Part shown: positions 22,611 through 38,893 of the stretch, in pieces
Numbering within the stretch: the stretch's first letter is position 1
How the letters are laid out: every line of letters starts with the position of its first letter
Notes under the pieces: model-generated
Told to the model about the DNA's origin: nothing
The model's database searches: none
Seen by the model: only the letters and a program-made list of their open reading frames with translations
Made by a program: the position numbers and the translations under genes
Assembly (NCBI GenBank): GCA_018401555.1
Contig: JAGYKP010000092.1
Location: 32,065 to 96,064 of the forward strand
Direction: 5' to 3'
DNA from: Halomonas sp.
Lineage (GTDB): Bacteria > Pseudomonadota > Gammaproteobacteria > Pseudomonadales > Halomonadaceae
DNA length: 64,000 nucleotides

Positions 22611-23819
22611 GTGATCATCAAGCCCAAGGTACGCGGTTTCATCTGCACCACCACCCACCCCGTCGGCTGCGAGAAGAACGTGCTCGAGCAGATCGAGGCG
22701 ACCCGCGCCCGCGCTCTCGACAAGTCGAACGGGCCGAAGAAGGTGCTGGTGATCGGGGCCTCCAGCGGCTACGGCCCGGCGGCGCGCATCACCGCCGCCT
22801 TCGGCTACGGCGCCGACACCCTGGGGGTGTTCTTCGAGAAGCCGGGCAGCGAGAAGAAGCCCGGCACCGCCGGCTGGTACAACAGCGCCGCCTTCGATCG
22901 CTTCGCCAAGCAGGAAGGCCTCTACAGCAAGTCGATCAACGGCGACGCCTTCTCCCACGAGGCGCGCGAGAAGGCCATCGAGCTGATCCTGCAGGACCTC
23001 GGCCAGGTCGACCTGGTGGTCTACTCGCTGGCCTCGCCGGTGCGCAAGCTGCCGGACTCCGGCGAGCTCAAGCGCTCCAGCCTCAAGCCGATCGGCGAGA
23101 CCTACCGCGCCACCGCCATCGACACCAACAAGGACGCCATCATCGAGGCCGAGGTGGAGCCCGCCACCGAGCAGGAGATCGAGGATACCCGCGCGGTGAT
23201 GGGCGGCGAGGACTGGGAGCTGTGGATCGACGCCCTGGACCGCGCCGGCGTGCTGGCGCCCGGCGCCCGCAGCGTGGCCTTCAGCTACATCGGCACCGAG
23301 ATCACCTGGCCGATCTACTGGCACGGTGCCCTGGGCAAGGCCAAGGAGGATCTGGATCGCGCCGCCGGCGAGATCGACAAGCGTCTCGCGGCCTCCGGTG
23401 GCGGCGCCAACGTGGCGGTGCTCAAGTCGGTGGTGACCCAGGCCAGCGCGGCCATCCCGGTGATGCCGCTCTACATCGCCATGGTCTACCGTGTGATGAA
23501 GGAGAAGGGCCTGCACGAGGGCACCATCGACCAGCTCAACCGCCTGTTCGGCGAGCGGCTGTACCTTGGTGAAGGGCAGGGCAGCGCCGATACCGACGAG
23601 GCCGGCCGCCTGCGCCTGGATGACTGGGAGCTGCGTGACGACGTCCAGCAGGCCTGCAAGGAACTGTGGCCACAGGTGACCACCGAGAACCTCTTCGAGA
23701 TCACCGACTATGCTGGGTACAAGCACGAGTTCCTGAAGCTGTTCGGCTTCGAGCGGGACGATGTCGACTACGATGCCGACGTGGACCCCGTGGCGGAATT
23801 CGATGTCGTAACCCTGTGA
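22611..23819 (+). CDS. fabV: Trans-2-enoyl-ACP/CoA reductase FabV (GTG start)
   Basis: [81 protein letters not shown]. Confidence 0.98.
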   Translation: MIIKPKVRGFICTTTHPVGCEKNVLEQIEATRARALDKSNGPKKVLVIGASSGYGPAARITAAFGYGADTLGVFFEKPGSEKKPGTAGWYNSAAFDRFAKQEGLYSKSINGDAFSHEAREKAIELILQDLGQVDLVVYSLASPVRKLPDSGELKRSSLKPIGETYRATAIDTNKDAIIEAEVEPATEQEIEDTRAVMGGEDWELWIDALDRAGVLAPGARSVAFSYIGTEITWPIYWHGALGKAKEDLDRAAGEIDKRLAASGGGANVAVLKSVVTQASAAIPVMPLYIAMVYRVMKEKGLHEGTIDQLNRLFGERLYLGEGQGSADTDEAGRLRLDDWELRDDVQQACKELWPQVTTENLFEITDYAGYKHEFLKLFGFERDDVDYDADVDPVAEFDVVTL

Positions 23820-23871
23820 GGCAGGGCGCCCCCGGCGTCCTGCACTTTCCCACGCAGACCCGGAGGGCGCC

Positions 23872-24081
23872 ATGGATACCCGCGAGAGTCAGACCCCCGA
23901 AGAGGAACTGCAGCATCTCAAGGAAGTGAGCCAGCCAGAGGACTACGAGCATCCCGAGCCCGACGAGGACCAGCCCGAGGCGCGGGAACCTTCCCGGGGC
24001 CTGCCCTGGGTGTTGCCGCTGGCCATCGTGGTGGCGGTTGCCGTGGTCGGCTTCCTGCTGGTGACGGGCATGTCCGACTAG
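23872..24081 (+). CDS. Small acidic single-TM protein
   Basis: MDTRESQTPEEELQHLKEVSQPEDYEHPEPDEDQPEAREPSRGLPWVLPLAIVVAVAVVGFLLVTGMSD. Confidence 0.6.
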   Translation: MDTRESQTPEEELQHLKEVSQPEDYEHPEPDEDQPEAREPSRGLPWVLPLAIVVAVAVVGFLLVTGMSD

Positions 24082-24158
24082 CCGTGTTCGACCGCTGAGG
24101 CTGCCCCGGGCAGGGGCTTTGGGTACAATGGCCAGCCCTGCCGTTCCGAGAGCCTCGC

Positions 24159-25110
24159 ATGCCCGACGTGACACCCACCAGCACTGCTCCTGCCCGGCGT
24201 CGGGTCGGTGTGGTGGTGCTGCCGGGGTTCTCGCTGCTGGCCGAGGCCTGTGCCACCGAGCCGCTGGCGGTGGCCAATCGCCTGGCCGGTGCTCCCCTCT
24301 ATTCGCTGGTCACCCTGGGGCTGGACTCCCGTCCTGTGCCCAGCGGTTCGACTCAGGTGCTCAATCCCGACCGTGGCATCGCCGATGACGATGCCCTCGA
24401 CCTGCTGCTGGTCTGCGCCCCCTGGGGCGAGCCGGCCGCGCCGGCGCTGGTTGCCTGGCTGCGTCGCCTGGCCGCCCAGGGGCGGAGCCTGGCGGGGGTC
24501 GGTGGCGGTGCCGAACTGCTGGCCAGCGCGGGCCTGCTTGACGGCTATCGCGCCACAGTGCCCTGGCCGCGCTTCGAGGGCGGTGGCCGGTGCCCATCCG
24601 GGCATCCGTCTCTCGCACCAGCTCTTCGAGATCGATCGCGACCGCCTGACCTGCGGCGGCGGCACCGCCGCCATGGACATGATGATGACCCTGATCGCCA
24701 GCCACCATGGCAGCGAGCTTGCCGAGGCCGTCTCGGCCCACTTCGTGCTGGAGCGGGTACGCATGGCCGATGAGCCACAGCCGGCGGCGCCGCTGGCCGG
24801 CGCCCCCGAAGCCTGGTCGACGCCGTGGCGCTGATGGAGGCCAATATCGAGGAGCCGCTGACCACCCATGAGCTGGCCGAACACCTGGGGGTCTCACGGC
24901 GCCAGCTGGAACGGCTGTTCAAGAAGCACCTTCGGGCGGTGCCCAGCCGCTACTACATGGGGCTGCGCCTGCAGCGTGCCCGGCGCCTGCTGCGCGAGAG
25001 CGAGCGGCTGGCCGGCGAGATCGCCCTGCTCACCGGCTTCTCCTCGGCGGCCCACTTCTCCACCGCCTATCCCGCAATCACTTCGGCCTGACACCCCGTG
25101 GGACGCCTGG
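24159..25110 (+). CDS. GlxA/ArgR-type AraC-family transcriptional regulator, frameshifts near 24590, 24810 and 25070
   Basis: RRVGVVVLPGFSLLAEACATEPLAVAN; CGGGTAAMDMMMTLI; LTTHELAEHLGVSRRQLERLFKKHLRAVPSRYYMGLRLQRARRLLRES; HFGLTPR after correction. Confidence 0.88.
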
Positions 25111-25115
25111 GCTGA

Positions 25116-25733
25116 TCAGGCGGGCCTGGCCAGCAGCGCGCGGAACAGCGAACCCATCATCACCGGCGTGTCCTGCTCGATGACGAAGCCTTGTGTCTCG
25201 AGCAGCGGGCGGGCCTGGCGGGTGATATCGGTAGCGATGGCCGAGGTCAGGGCGTTCAAGGCTCGGCGCCCCATACCGGCCGGGTGGTCATCGGCCTGGA
25301 ACTTGTCCATGACGCAGAGCTGGCTGTCGGGCTTCATCACCCGGCGCGCCTCGGCCAGGCCCCGGGCCGGGTCGGGCATCACCGCCAGGATCAGGTGCAT
25401 CACCACCACATCGAAGTGGTCGTCGGGGTATACCAGGTTCTCGGCGTCCATCTCCTCGGCCTGCACGTCCATGCCCAGCGCCTCGGCGCGACGGCCCAGG
25501 CGCCGTACCATGGCCGGCGACAGGTCGGTGGCGTGCAGCTCGACGTCCCGCGGCAGGAAGGGCAGGTCGAGCCCGGTGCCGGCCCCTACCAGCAGCACGC
25601 GCATGCCGGGTTGCCAGAGTACCTGGGAGAGGGCGGTGCGCCGCGCGCGGCGGAAGGCGCGCTCGGCCACGGCATCGTAGACCGGCGCATAGAGGCTGTA
25701 GCGGCGGCGATTCCAGGCGGTGGTGTTGAACAT
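25116..25733 (-). CDS. Class I SAM-dependent methyltransferase
   Basis: RRYSLYAPVYDAVAER, VLLVGAGTGLDLPFLP, DAENLVYPDDHFDVVVMHLILAVMPDPARGLAEARRVMKP. Confidence 0.9.
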   Translation of the reverse strand: MFNTTAWNRRRYSLYAPVYDAVAERAFRRARRTALSQVLWQPGMRVLLVGAGTGLDLPFLPRDVELHATDLSPAMVRRLGRRAEALGMDVQAEEMDAENLVYPDDHFDVVVMHLILAVMPDPARGLAEARRVMKPDSQLCVMDKFQADDHPAGMGRRALNALTSAIATDITRQARPLLETQGFVIEQDTPVMMGSLFRALLARPA

Positions 25734-25768
25734 GCCAAGCTCCTTGCAGGGGAACGCCCCCAGCCTAG

Positions 25769-27115
<1,347 letters not shown>

Positions 27116-27132
27116 AACCGGGAGACGCCGCC

Positions 27133-30734
<3,602 letters not shown>

Positions 30735-30738
<4 letters not shown>

Positions 30739-32123
30739 GCGAGGACCTGAACAAGGCACAGCACAACACGGACTACCGCGAGGTCAACTTCGACGGCCTG
30801 GTGGGTCCCACCCACAACTATGCCGGCCTGGCGCTGGGTAACGTGGCATCGATGAGCCATGGCGGCCTGGAAGCCAATCCCCGGGAGGGGGCCCTGCAGG
30901 GGCTGGCCAAGATGAAGGCGCTGATGGATGCCGGCTATGCCCAGGGGGTGCTGCCCCCCAGCAGCGCCGGATCTCGGCGCCCTGCGCGACCTGGGCTTCA
31001 CCGGCAGCGACGAGCGGGTGCTGGCGCGGGCCGCCGGCGAGGCGCCCCAGATCCTGCGCGCGGTGTGCTCCGCCTCCAGCATGTGGACCGCCAACGCCGC
31101 CACGGTGACGCCGAGCCTCGATGCCCCGGATGGCCGGGTGCACTTCACCCCGGCCAACCTGCAGTCGAGCTTCCATCGCTTCCTAGAACCTGCCACTACC
31201 GGCCGGGTGCTGGCGGCCATCTTCCGCGATGCGGGCCATTTCACCCACCATCCGGTGCTGCCCGCCACCCCGGCCTTCTCCGACGAGGGCGCGGCCAACC
31301 ATACCCGCCTGGCCGGCGACCACGGCGAGCCTGGGGTGCACCTCTACGTCTACGGTCGTACCGCGTTCGGCTGGGGCACCGAGGAGAGCCCGGCGCCGCG
31401 GCGCTTCCCGGCGCGCCAGACCCTGGAGGCCAGCCAGGCGGTGGCTCGTCAGCACGGCCTTGCCGAGTCGCAGGTGGTGTTCGCCCAGCAGCACCCGGAT
31501 GCCATCGACGCCGGCGTCTTCCATAACGACGTTATCGCGGTGGGCAACGGCCCGGTGCTGCTCTACCACGAGATGGCCTTCCTCGACGAGGCGGGCACCC
31601 TCGAGGCGCTGCGCGAGCGCATTAACGCGCCGCTGATCCCGCTGCGCATCCCGGGCGAGGCGGTGAGCCTGGCGGATGCGGTCTCCTCCTACCTCTTCAA
31701 CTCGCAGCTGCTCAGCAACCCGGACGGCTCCATGACCCTGGTGGTGCCCGGCGAGTGCCAGGAGAACGAGGCGGTCTGGCGCACCTCTGCAGGACCATCT
31801 GCTGGCCGGGGCCAATCCCATCGGCGAGGTGGTGGTCAAGGACGTCAAGCAGAGCATGCGCAACGGCGGCGGCCCCGCCTGCCTGCGCCTGCGAGGTGGT
31901 GCTCTCCGCCGAGGAGCGCGCCGCGCTCTCCAGTCGGGTGCTGCTCGATGAGGTTCTCTACGCCGAGCTGGTCGCCTGGGTGGAGCGCCACTACCGCGAT
32001 CGCCTCACCCCCGAGGATCTCGCCGACCCGGAGCTGGCCAGGGAGTCGTTGACGGCACTGGATGAGCTGAGCCAGCTGCTCGGCATCGGCAGCGTCTATC
32101 CCTTCCAGCGGGAGGGCGCGTGA
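30735..32123 (+). CDS. astB: N-succinylarginine dihydrolase, frameshifts near 30970, 31790 and 31890
   Basis: [93 protein letters not shown]. Confidence 0.96.
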
Positions 32124-33283
32124 CACGCCAGGGGAACGACGAAGAGGTCAGCCACCAGCCCGTGCTGGCCTCGCCCCTGGCCGCCTACCACGAGGCCCTG
32201 GTTCACCAGGGGTTCGTCGCCGACGAGTCCCAGCGGTGTGCCGCCGAGGCCCTCGACGCATGCTTCGACGCCGTGCATGGCGCGGCGCCGGGTGTCCTCG
32301 GCGTCTATCTGTGGGGGCCGGTGGGGCGCGGCAAGACCTGGCTGATGGATGCCTTTCACCATGGCCTGCGCGTGCCCGCCCGCCGCCAGCACTTCCACCA
32401 CTTCATGCGCTGGGTGCATCGCCGCCAGTTCCAGCTCGGCGGCACGCCGGATCCCCTGCTGGCCCTGGCCCGCGAGCTGGCCACCGAGGTCCGGGTGCTC
32501 TGCCTCGACGAGCTGTTCGTCAGCGATATCGCCGATGCCATGCTGCTCGGCCGCCTGCTGACGGCGCTCTTCGACCGGGGCGTGGTGCTGGTCTGCACCT
32601 CCAACCAGGCGCCTCGCCAGCTGTATGCCGACGGCTTCAACCGCGAACGCTTCCTGCCGGCCATCGAGGCCATCGAGCGGCAGATGCACGCGATCGAGCT
32701 CGACGGCGGCCAGGATCATCGCCTGCATCCCGGACGGGCCCGGCAGCGCTACTGGGTCGTCGAGCCCGGCCAGGCGAGCCCCCTGCCGGGGCTCTTCGCC
32801 CGACTGAGCGAGGGCCAGCAGAGGGAAACGGCACCCATCGAACTGGGCCATCGCGCCATTGCGGTGCGCGCGCGCAGCGACGCGGTGGTGTGGTGCGGCT
32901 ATGCGGAGCTCTGCGAACAGCCCCTGGCGGCGCTGGATTTCATCGAGCTGGTCGACCGTTTCGAGCATATCCTGCTGGATGGGGTGCCCTGCCTGAGCGA
33001 TACCCGCCTGGCAGGTGGCATCGCCCGGGGAACCGAGGATGGGGTCAGCCGGGTCGAGGCGGGGGATCGGGAGCTGCCGCCGCTTTCCCGGCGCGATGAC
33101 GGCGTGCGACGCTTCATCGCACTGGTCGACGAGTGCTACGACAGGCGCACACCGCTGTATCTGGAGGCCGAGGTGGCCATGGAACAGCTCTATCCCCATG
33201 GCCATCTGGCCTTTCCCTTCCGGCGCACCCTCAGCCGCCTGCGCGAGATGCAGCTGGCCCGGTTCGGCGCAGGGAGGTATTGA
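32120..33283 (+). CDS. zapE: ZapE / AFG1-like ATPase
   Basis: [90 protein letters not shown]. Confidence 0.93.
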   Translation: MTRQGNDEEVSHQPVLASPLAAYHEALVHQGFVADESQRCAAEALDACFDAVHGAAPGVLGVYLWGPVGRGKTWLMDAFHHGLRVPARRQHFHHFMRWVHRRQFQLGGTPDPLLALARELATEVRVLCLDELFVSDIADAMLLGRLLTALFDRGVVLVCTSNQAPRQLYADGFNRERFLPAIEAIERQMHAIELDGGQDHRLHPGRARQRYWVVEPGQASPLPGLFARLSEGQQRETAPIELGHRAIAVRARSDAVVWCGYAELCEQPLAALDFIELVDRFEHILLDGVPCLSDTRLAGGIARGTEDGVSRVEAGDRELPPLSRRDDGVRRFIALVDECYDRRTPLYLEAEVAMEQLYPHGHLAFPFRRTLSRLREMQLARFGAGRY

Positions 33284-33356
33284 CCCCTTTCGCGCAGCGG
33301 GAAATGGTCTATGCTGTGCGGCCATTCGAGGCGGACCAGCGGGAGGAGTAAGGACG

Positions 33357-34110
33357 GTGAACGGGCTGATCTACTGGTTGGACATGGCGGGAGTCATCGT
33401 CTTCGCGCTGTCGGGCGTGATACTCGCCTGCCGTTCGCGCATGGATCCCTTCGGCATGCTGGTGCTGGCCGCGGTGACCGGCATCGGCGGCGGCACCCTG
33501 CGCGACCTGGTGCTCGGGGTGCGACCGGTGTTCTGGGTCACCGACCCCACCTACCTGTGGGTCATCCTGGTCACGGTGGGGCTCGCCATCCTGGGCTTCC
33601 ACTATATCCACCGCCTGTCGCGTGGCTTCCTGCCCGTGGCCGACGCCTTCGGGTTGGCGCTGTTCGTGGTGATCGGTGCTCACAAGGCGCTCCAGCTCGG
33701 TACGTCCGGCCTGGTCGCGGTGCTGATGGGGATGATGACTGGGGTGGCCGGTGGCATGGTGCGCGATATGCTGGCCCGTCGCGTGCCCATGGTGCTGCGC
33801 GAGGAGATTTACGCCACCGCGGCCATCGCTGGTGGCATCGCCTATGTCGGCCTGGATGCCATGGGGGCACCCGTTCCCCTGGCCATTGCCCTCTCCCTGG
33901 CGACCACCCTCGGCCTGCGTCTGGCCGCCATCCACTGGCATCTGGCGCTGCCTACCTTCGCCTGGGTGGTGATCCCGAGATCTCCCGAGGCGTCGCCACC
34001 TCCCGGTGAGGAAGTGGCTTCGCCGGCCCCCCGCCGAACCGCCGCGGCCCAAGGTGCGGGTGCGCATGATTCGCCCCGACCAGTCACGGCGCAGGAAGAA
34101 CCGCTCATGA
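33357..34110 (+). CDS. TRIC/UPF0126 family cation channel-like protein (GTG start), frameshift near 33970
   Basis: VFALSGVILACRSRMDPFGMLVLAAVTGIGGGTLRDLVLG...GGMVRDMLARRVPMVLREEIYATAAIAG. Confidence 0.9.
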
Positions 34111-35165
34111 GCCGGCCGGATATCCACACCCGCTTGTTGTCATGGCTTGCCCTGTGTGTGCTGGCGCTGCAGCTCTCGGCCTGTGCCGTGCAGCCGTCCG
34201 ATGCGGACCCGGCCGAACGCCACCGGCTGGCGGCTGAGCAAATCCGGGCGACCTATGAAGCGGTGCTGCCCGAGCTCTCCACCGGCAAGCGCCGCCACTA
34301 CGCCCAGCGCCTCTACCGGGTGACCGGCGATGCGCGCTACCTGCCGGCCAACCGCGAGTACATGGCGCATCTGGGGGAGCGCCTCAAGGCCGAGATCGCC
34401 GAGTTGGCGGTGCCGGGGCAGGTCGAACGGCTCGCCAGGCAGAGCGTCGAGGGCTACTCGCGGCGCACCGAGAAGCAGCGTGCCCGGGCCGAGATGTTCG
34501 CCGAGTGGGAGGAGATTGCCTACGCCCGCGGCCTGCTGTTCCGGCTGGTGCAGGCGCACTATCACGGCATGCTGGACGAGATCCCCGGCCACGAGCGGGC
34601 GCTGGAGTACTTGGGAGACCTGCCCTGGGCAGCGTTCCTGAGCGACCCCGAAGTGCTGGGAGTGTATGCCGCCCAGGTCGCCAATCAGGTGCATTTCCTG
34701 CATCAGCTCGGGGTGATGGACCTGCGTCGTGAGGTGGAGGCTGCCTTCCGGCGGCGCTATCCCCCCGACACGCTGGCGACCCTGTCCACCGCGGAGTACC
34801 GCAACTGGCTCTACGGATTGACTCACTTCGTCATTGCGGCCAGCCGTTACTACCAGCAGGAAGTGGATGCCGAGGCGTATGCCTGGGTGCTTGAATCATT
34901 CGAGGCGCAGTCCGGGCGGATCCTGCGCGATGCCACCGAGGATATCCAGGCGGAGGTGGCGCTGAGCTTCCTGCTCACTGGTCGCGAGGGGCATCCGCTG
35001 GTCGGGCGGGTTCGCGATGCCCTGGCCGCAGCGGTGGACCCCGCCAGCGGCATGATTCCCTCGCCAGACGGCAGCACCGATCTGGAGAGGGGAGAGCACC
35101 GCAACGTGCTGGCGATCATGGTGCTGGGGTGGCAGGGGCGGCTGTATCCTGGGCCCTTGATGTAA
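34107..35165 (+). CDS. DUF3541-like lipoprotein
   Basis: Lipobox LQLSAC; AEYRNWLYGLTHFVIAASRYYQQEVD...; family name from recall. Confidence 0.65.
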   Translation: MSRPDIHTRLLSWLALCVLALQLSACAVQPSDADPAERHRLAAEQIRATYEAVLPELSTGKRRHYAQRLYRVTGDARYLPANREYMAHLGERLKAEIAELAVPGQVERLARQSVEGYSRRTEKQRARAEMFAEWEEIAYARGLLFRLVQAHYHGMLDEIPGHERALEYLGDLPWAAFLSDPEVLGVYAAQVANQVHFLHQLGVMDLRREVEAAFRRRYPPDTLATLSTAEYRNWLYGLTHFVIAASRYYQQEVDAEAYAWVLESFEAQSGRILRDATEDIQAEVALSFLLTGREGHPLVGRVRDALAAAVDPASGMIPSPDGSTDLERGEHRNVLAIMVLGWQGRLYPGPLM

Positions 35166-35171
35166 CCTCAG

Positions 35172-35987
35172 CTATACCCTTTCTGCCGTTGACATGGTTG
35201 CCGATGGCAGCCCCGAGATCTGTTCTGCTAGTTGGTTCTTGATGCAGAGATACATGGGGATAAGGTCTTCATGTATCTCCTTTTCGGCTCGAGAATGGTC
35301 GATGTAGTAAGCGCTTCTTCTGCCATGCATTTCAATGGGTTCGCCAACATTTTCGAAGTTGAATCCCGACATTGCCAGTAGTCTGGGTAGCCTGGACTCC
35401 ATCATTGCAAAGACGTGACGCCTTCCAGTAAGGCCTACCAGAGAGTAGGTTGCCAGGAAAAGTGAAATGATGATCCAGGGGAATGTTTTCTTGTCCTGTT
35501 CGGTGAATATATACCCTGTGCTTCTTGGGTCCAGGGTTTCATTTTTGATCGGTTTTTTTCGGAAGGCTCGAGCGATGGCAAATCGTGAGATCTCACAGAT
35601 TTCCGACTCTGGAAGCACTGATGGATGCAGCCATGGGTGGCTCAAACTACGACCACCATACTCTTGAAGCGGAAGCAGGTTTTCAGACCGCTGGGCATTG
35701 GGGTCAGGTAGTACAAGGCGAAGACACCCTGCCGCCAAGCCGGAAGCTCTATGCTCCAGGTAGCAATGAATCGAGTGCCTGTCATGAGCATCCAGCTCGA
35801 GACTCCTTTGGCAGAATGTTTCAGGCTGGTACCCGATTTCCTGGCAATACACATTAAACCTCAGCCTATATACCCGCTCCTTTTCGGCTGGGGTGGTTGC
35901 CAGCTTGAGAGAGTACTTGTCCAGGAAGGCCTCATGGATATTCCGCATGGGCATCACCCTGTTTTCCTTGGGGCTGTGTGTGTTCAT
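35172..35987 (-). CDS. PEP-CTERM/exosortase-associated-type N-acyltransferase (GNAT, FeeM/LuxI-like)
   Basis: YRLRFNVYCQEIGYQPE, ELDAHDRHSIHCYLEHRASGLAAGCLRLVLP, EISRFAIARAFRKK, ESRLPRLLAMSGFNFENVGEPIEMHGRRSAYYID. Confidence 0.85.
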   Translation of the reverse strand: MNTHSPKENRVMPMRNIHEAFLDKYSLKLATTPAEKERVYRLRFNVYCQEIGYQPETFCQRSLELDAHDRHSIHCYLEHRASGLAAGCLRLVLPDPNAQRSENLLPLQEYGGRSLSHPWLHPSVLPESEICEISRFAIARAFRKKPIKNETLDPRSTGYIFTEQDKKTFPWIIISLFLATYSLVGLTGRRHVFAMMESRLPRLLAMSGFNFENVGEPIEMHGRRSAYYIDHSRAEKEIHEDLIPMYLCIKNQLAEQISGLPSATMSTAERV

Positions 35988-38861
35988 GAGATCCCTTTAT
36001 CCTGTCCTGGTTGGCTGGTGCTGGTAGCATTTATAGGCATGCGGCTGAATGCTTCTTCGATCGGCATAGGCTTGCCTAGATAAAATCCCTGACCGTACGT
36101 TATGCCGTACTGGCGCAAGATCGGAATCAGCTCCTTGTGCTCAACAAACTCGGCTATTGCCTGTTTTCCGAAGCCGGTGGCGATATCGGCGATTGCCTTG
36201 ACGATAACGCGGCTATCGGCATCGATCGGCAGGTGGCGAATGAAACTACCGTCGATCTTGATGTAATCGACCGGTAGCTGGCCCAGGTAGTGGAAACTGC
36301 TGAAGCCGACCCCGAAGTCGTCCAATGCGGTCCGACAGCCCATTTCGCGCAGTGACTGCAGCACGCCACGGGCGGTGGAGAAGTCGGTAACCGCAGCGGT
36401 TTCGGTGACCTCCAGGATCAGCTGCTCGGGCATGGCGCCGCTGGCGGTGATCTCTTCGGCCAGATATTGTCTCAGGCCGTCATCGTGGAGCGACTGGCCT
36501 GAAAGGTTGATGGCAAGGCTGATGTTGCTATCGTTCAATCCCGCAAGTACCTGCAGAGAGTGGTGTATTACCCAACGATCGATCTCCAGAACCTGCCCAC
36601 TGCGCTCCGCCACCGGTATGAACGTGCCGGGTGAGACCAGCTCTCCCTGTTCGTCTCTCATCCTGATCAACACCTCGTAGTGCCGGATATCACGATCCTC
36701 CAGGCGCACGATAGGTTGAGCCATCAGTTCGAAGGCGTTCTCTTCAATGGCTCGATGAATGCGCTCTTCCCAGTAGACGCGCTCCTGGAGCTCGCCTCGG
36801 GCATCCTCCAGCGTCGAGAGGAGGTGCCAGCGCTGGCTACTCGAGGCCTTGGCCTTGTACATCGCCATATCGGCGCTGGCCATCAGGTCGATGGCATTGT
36901 CACCGTGAATCGGGAAGAGTGCGATGCCTATGCTGGCTGCGGCTCGGTGGCGTCTCTCGCCCACTTCGAGTGTCACTGTGGCGAGGATCTGGTTGACCTG
37001 CTGGGCGATGCGAGTCGCCAGGGTTTCGTCTGCGCCACGTAGCAGCAGGGCGAACTCGTCGCCGCCCAGTCGTGCCAGGGTCCCGCGATGTCCCAACTCC
37101 TCGCCCAACACCGTGGCGACCTTGCGTAGCAGTTGATCCCCGGCCTGGTGGCCGCTCAACTCGTTCACATCCTTGAACTGGTCCAGGTCCAGCAACAGCA
37201 GGGCTCCCGGATAGCCCCGCTTCAAGGCCTCGCCGAGAGCCTCCTTGAGGTAGCGTCTGTTATAGAGCCCTGTCAGGGGATCACACTCGGCGAGCCAGGT
37301 AAGGCGGGCCTCGGCGATCTTGCGTTCGGTGATATCGAGGCCGACGGAAATCCTTCCGAGCGGCTCGCCGGGAGCACCTGGCAACGGGGCGTGGTACCAG
37401 GCGATGGTGTGTTGCTGCCCTCCGACGGTGATAAGCAGGCGTTCTTCCTGGCCCTTGCCTTCGGCACCAGTAAGGGCCCGCTTCTCGGTACCGAAGACGT
37501 CGTCAAAAAGCCGCTTGAGCAGAGATGCCTCTGTGACTGCCATGACCGACAGGGCATAGTCGTTGACCAGGGTGATCCGGCCATCGGCATCCTGGGTGAT
37601 GATGAATACCCGGGCGGTATCGAGCAGGCTGCCGATAAAGTCGCGTTCGTGGGCCAGTTCATCCACACGCTGGGCCAGCTGCTCCCCGCGCGACCTGACT
37701 TCTCCTTCCAACGTTTCCAACTGGTTGGCCAGGCGCAGGGTCGAACCCTCGAGGATGTCGATCTCATCCGACAGTCGGCTGTCGGGGTGGGGGATAGCCG
37801 CCCGAGCCATGGCGAACTCTCCCTGAGCCAGGCTCGGCAGGATGCTGGAGAATGCGCCGCAGCCGGGCCATGGGGCTGAGCAGGATGGCCAGCAGGAGCA
37901 GTTCCGCGGCTAGCCAGCCGCCGAGGCCGATGACCGCCAGGGTGCGGGTATCCTGGCGAATCGCACCAATCTGATCGGTGATGTCGTTGGTGAACAACAC
38001 ATAGCCGGTAGTGCGCCGGTCGCCGTCCTCGTCCATGCGTACCGCACTCACTTCGATATCACGAGCCCCGTAACGAAAGCGGTAGGGGCGTTCGGTGAGG
38101 CTGCGAAGGCTGGTCTCCGTGGAAGCCTGCTGCAGAGCCGGCAGACTTTCGCTTTGCCCGGTCAGGGCGATCAGTTGTCCCTGCCAGTCAGATAGCTGAC
38201 GCTCTACGGGGAGCTCGCCGCTCTGCATTTCTCCGGTCACCAGAAGCCCTACGTCGCCCTTGGCAATCTGGTGGGCCTGGCGCATGACGTCGGCCAGCGA
38301 GCGCGACAGGATCACTACCCCGGTGCTTCGACCCTCGACCAGCACTGGTACAGCGGCATACTGACGGCAGTCGCTCGAGCAACGCAGGGCAGTAAGAGGT
38401 GTTTCGGACTCGATGACCTGGCGAACCCACCGCTGTACCGGTCGTCCATTCCCTGACTGGGGTGCCCCCCACTCGGCCACCTGCCCACCGCTGGCATTGA
38501 AGATGAGGATCTCTTCGACACCCGATTCCAGCTGTAGTGTCGGCCACTGTGGTTCCAGGGTCTCTAGCAGTGCTTCACCCTCTCGGTCCGGCAGGGCAGC
38601 GCCCAGGCCCTGGGTTGAGGCTACCAGTGAAGCAAGCTGGCGAACGCTCTCCTCGGAGCGTTGAAGGGCCAGGTGCATCTCTCCGGCCTGGCGTAGTGCG
38701 CTTTCGTTGCGGCTCTCTTCGAACTGTCTTGTGAGGTTGGCGTGGCCAACCCAGGAGAAGGCCAGCACCAGGCCAAGCACCAGCAGACTGCTCAGCGCGA
38801 TAACGCGCCAGGTCAGGCTGAGGCGGTGGCGTGGTGATTTGGATTGACTCGCTGAACTCAT
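35984..38861 (-). CDS. Membrane sensor GGDEF-EAL protein with periplasmic (dCache-like) domain and HAMP-like/PAS segments; frameshift near 37820
   Basis: ARLGGDEFALLL; AQPIVRLEDRDIRHYEVLIRM; LEVTETAAV; LDDFGVGFSSFHYL; DYIKIDGSFI; N-terminal TM, periplasmic region with RCSSDCRQY, second TM; two ORFs joined. Confidence 0.9.
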
Positions 38862-38893
38862 CTCGCCGAGGCTTCCTGGTCCAGTGCGGGCGC

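Noticed and set aside
22539-23873. Long - strand ORF (444 aa) over fabV
   Set aside because: Antisense shadow of a full-length FabV; Val/Leu/Gly/His-rich composition typical of an opposite-strand frame.
33015-35165. TRIC channel fused to a DUF3541-like lipoprotein
   Set aside because: An internal lipobox signal peptide and an alternative +1 frame ending in an ATGA overlap favour two genes with a frameshift.
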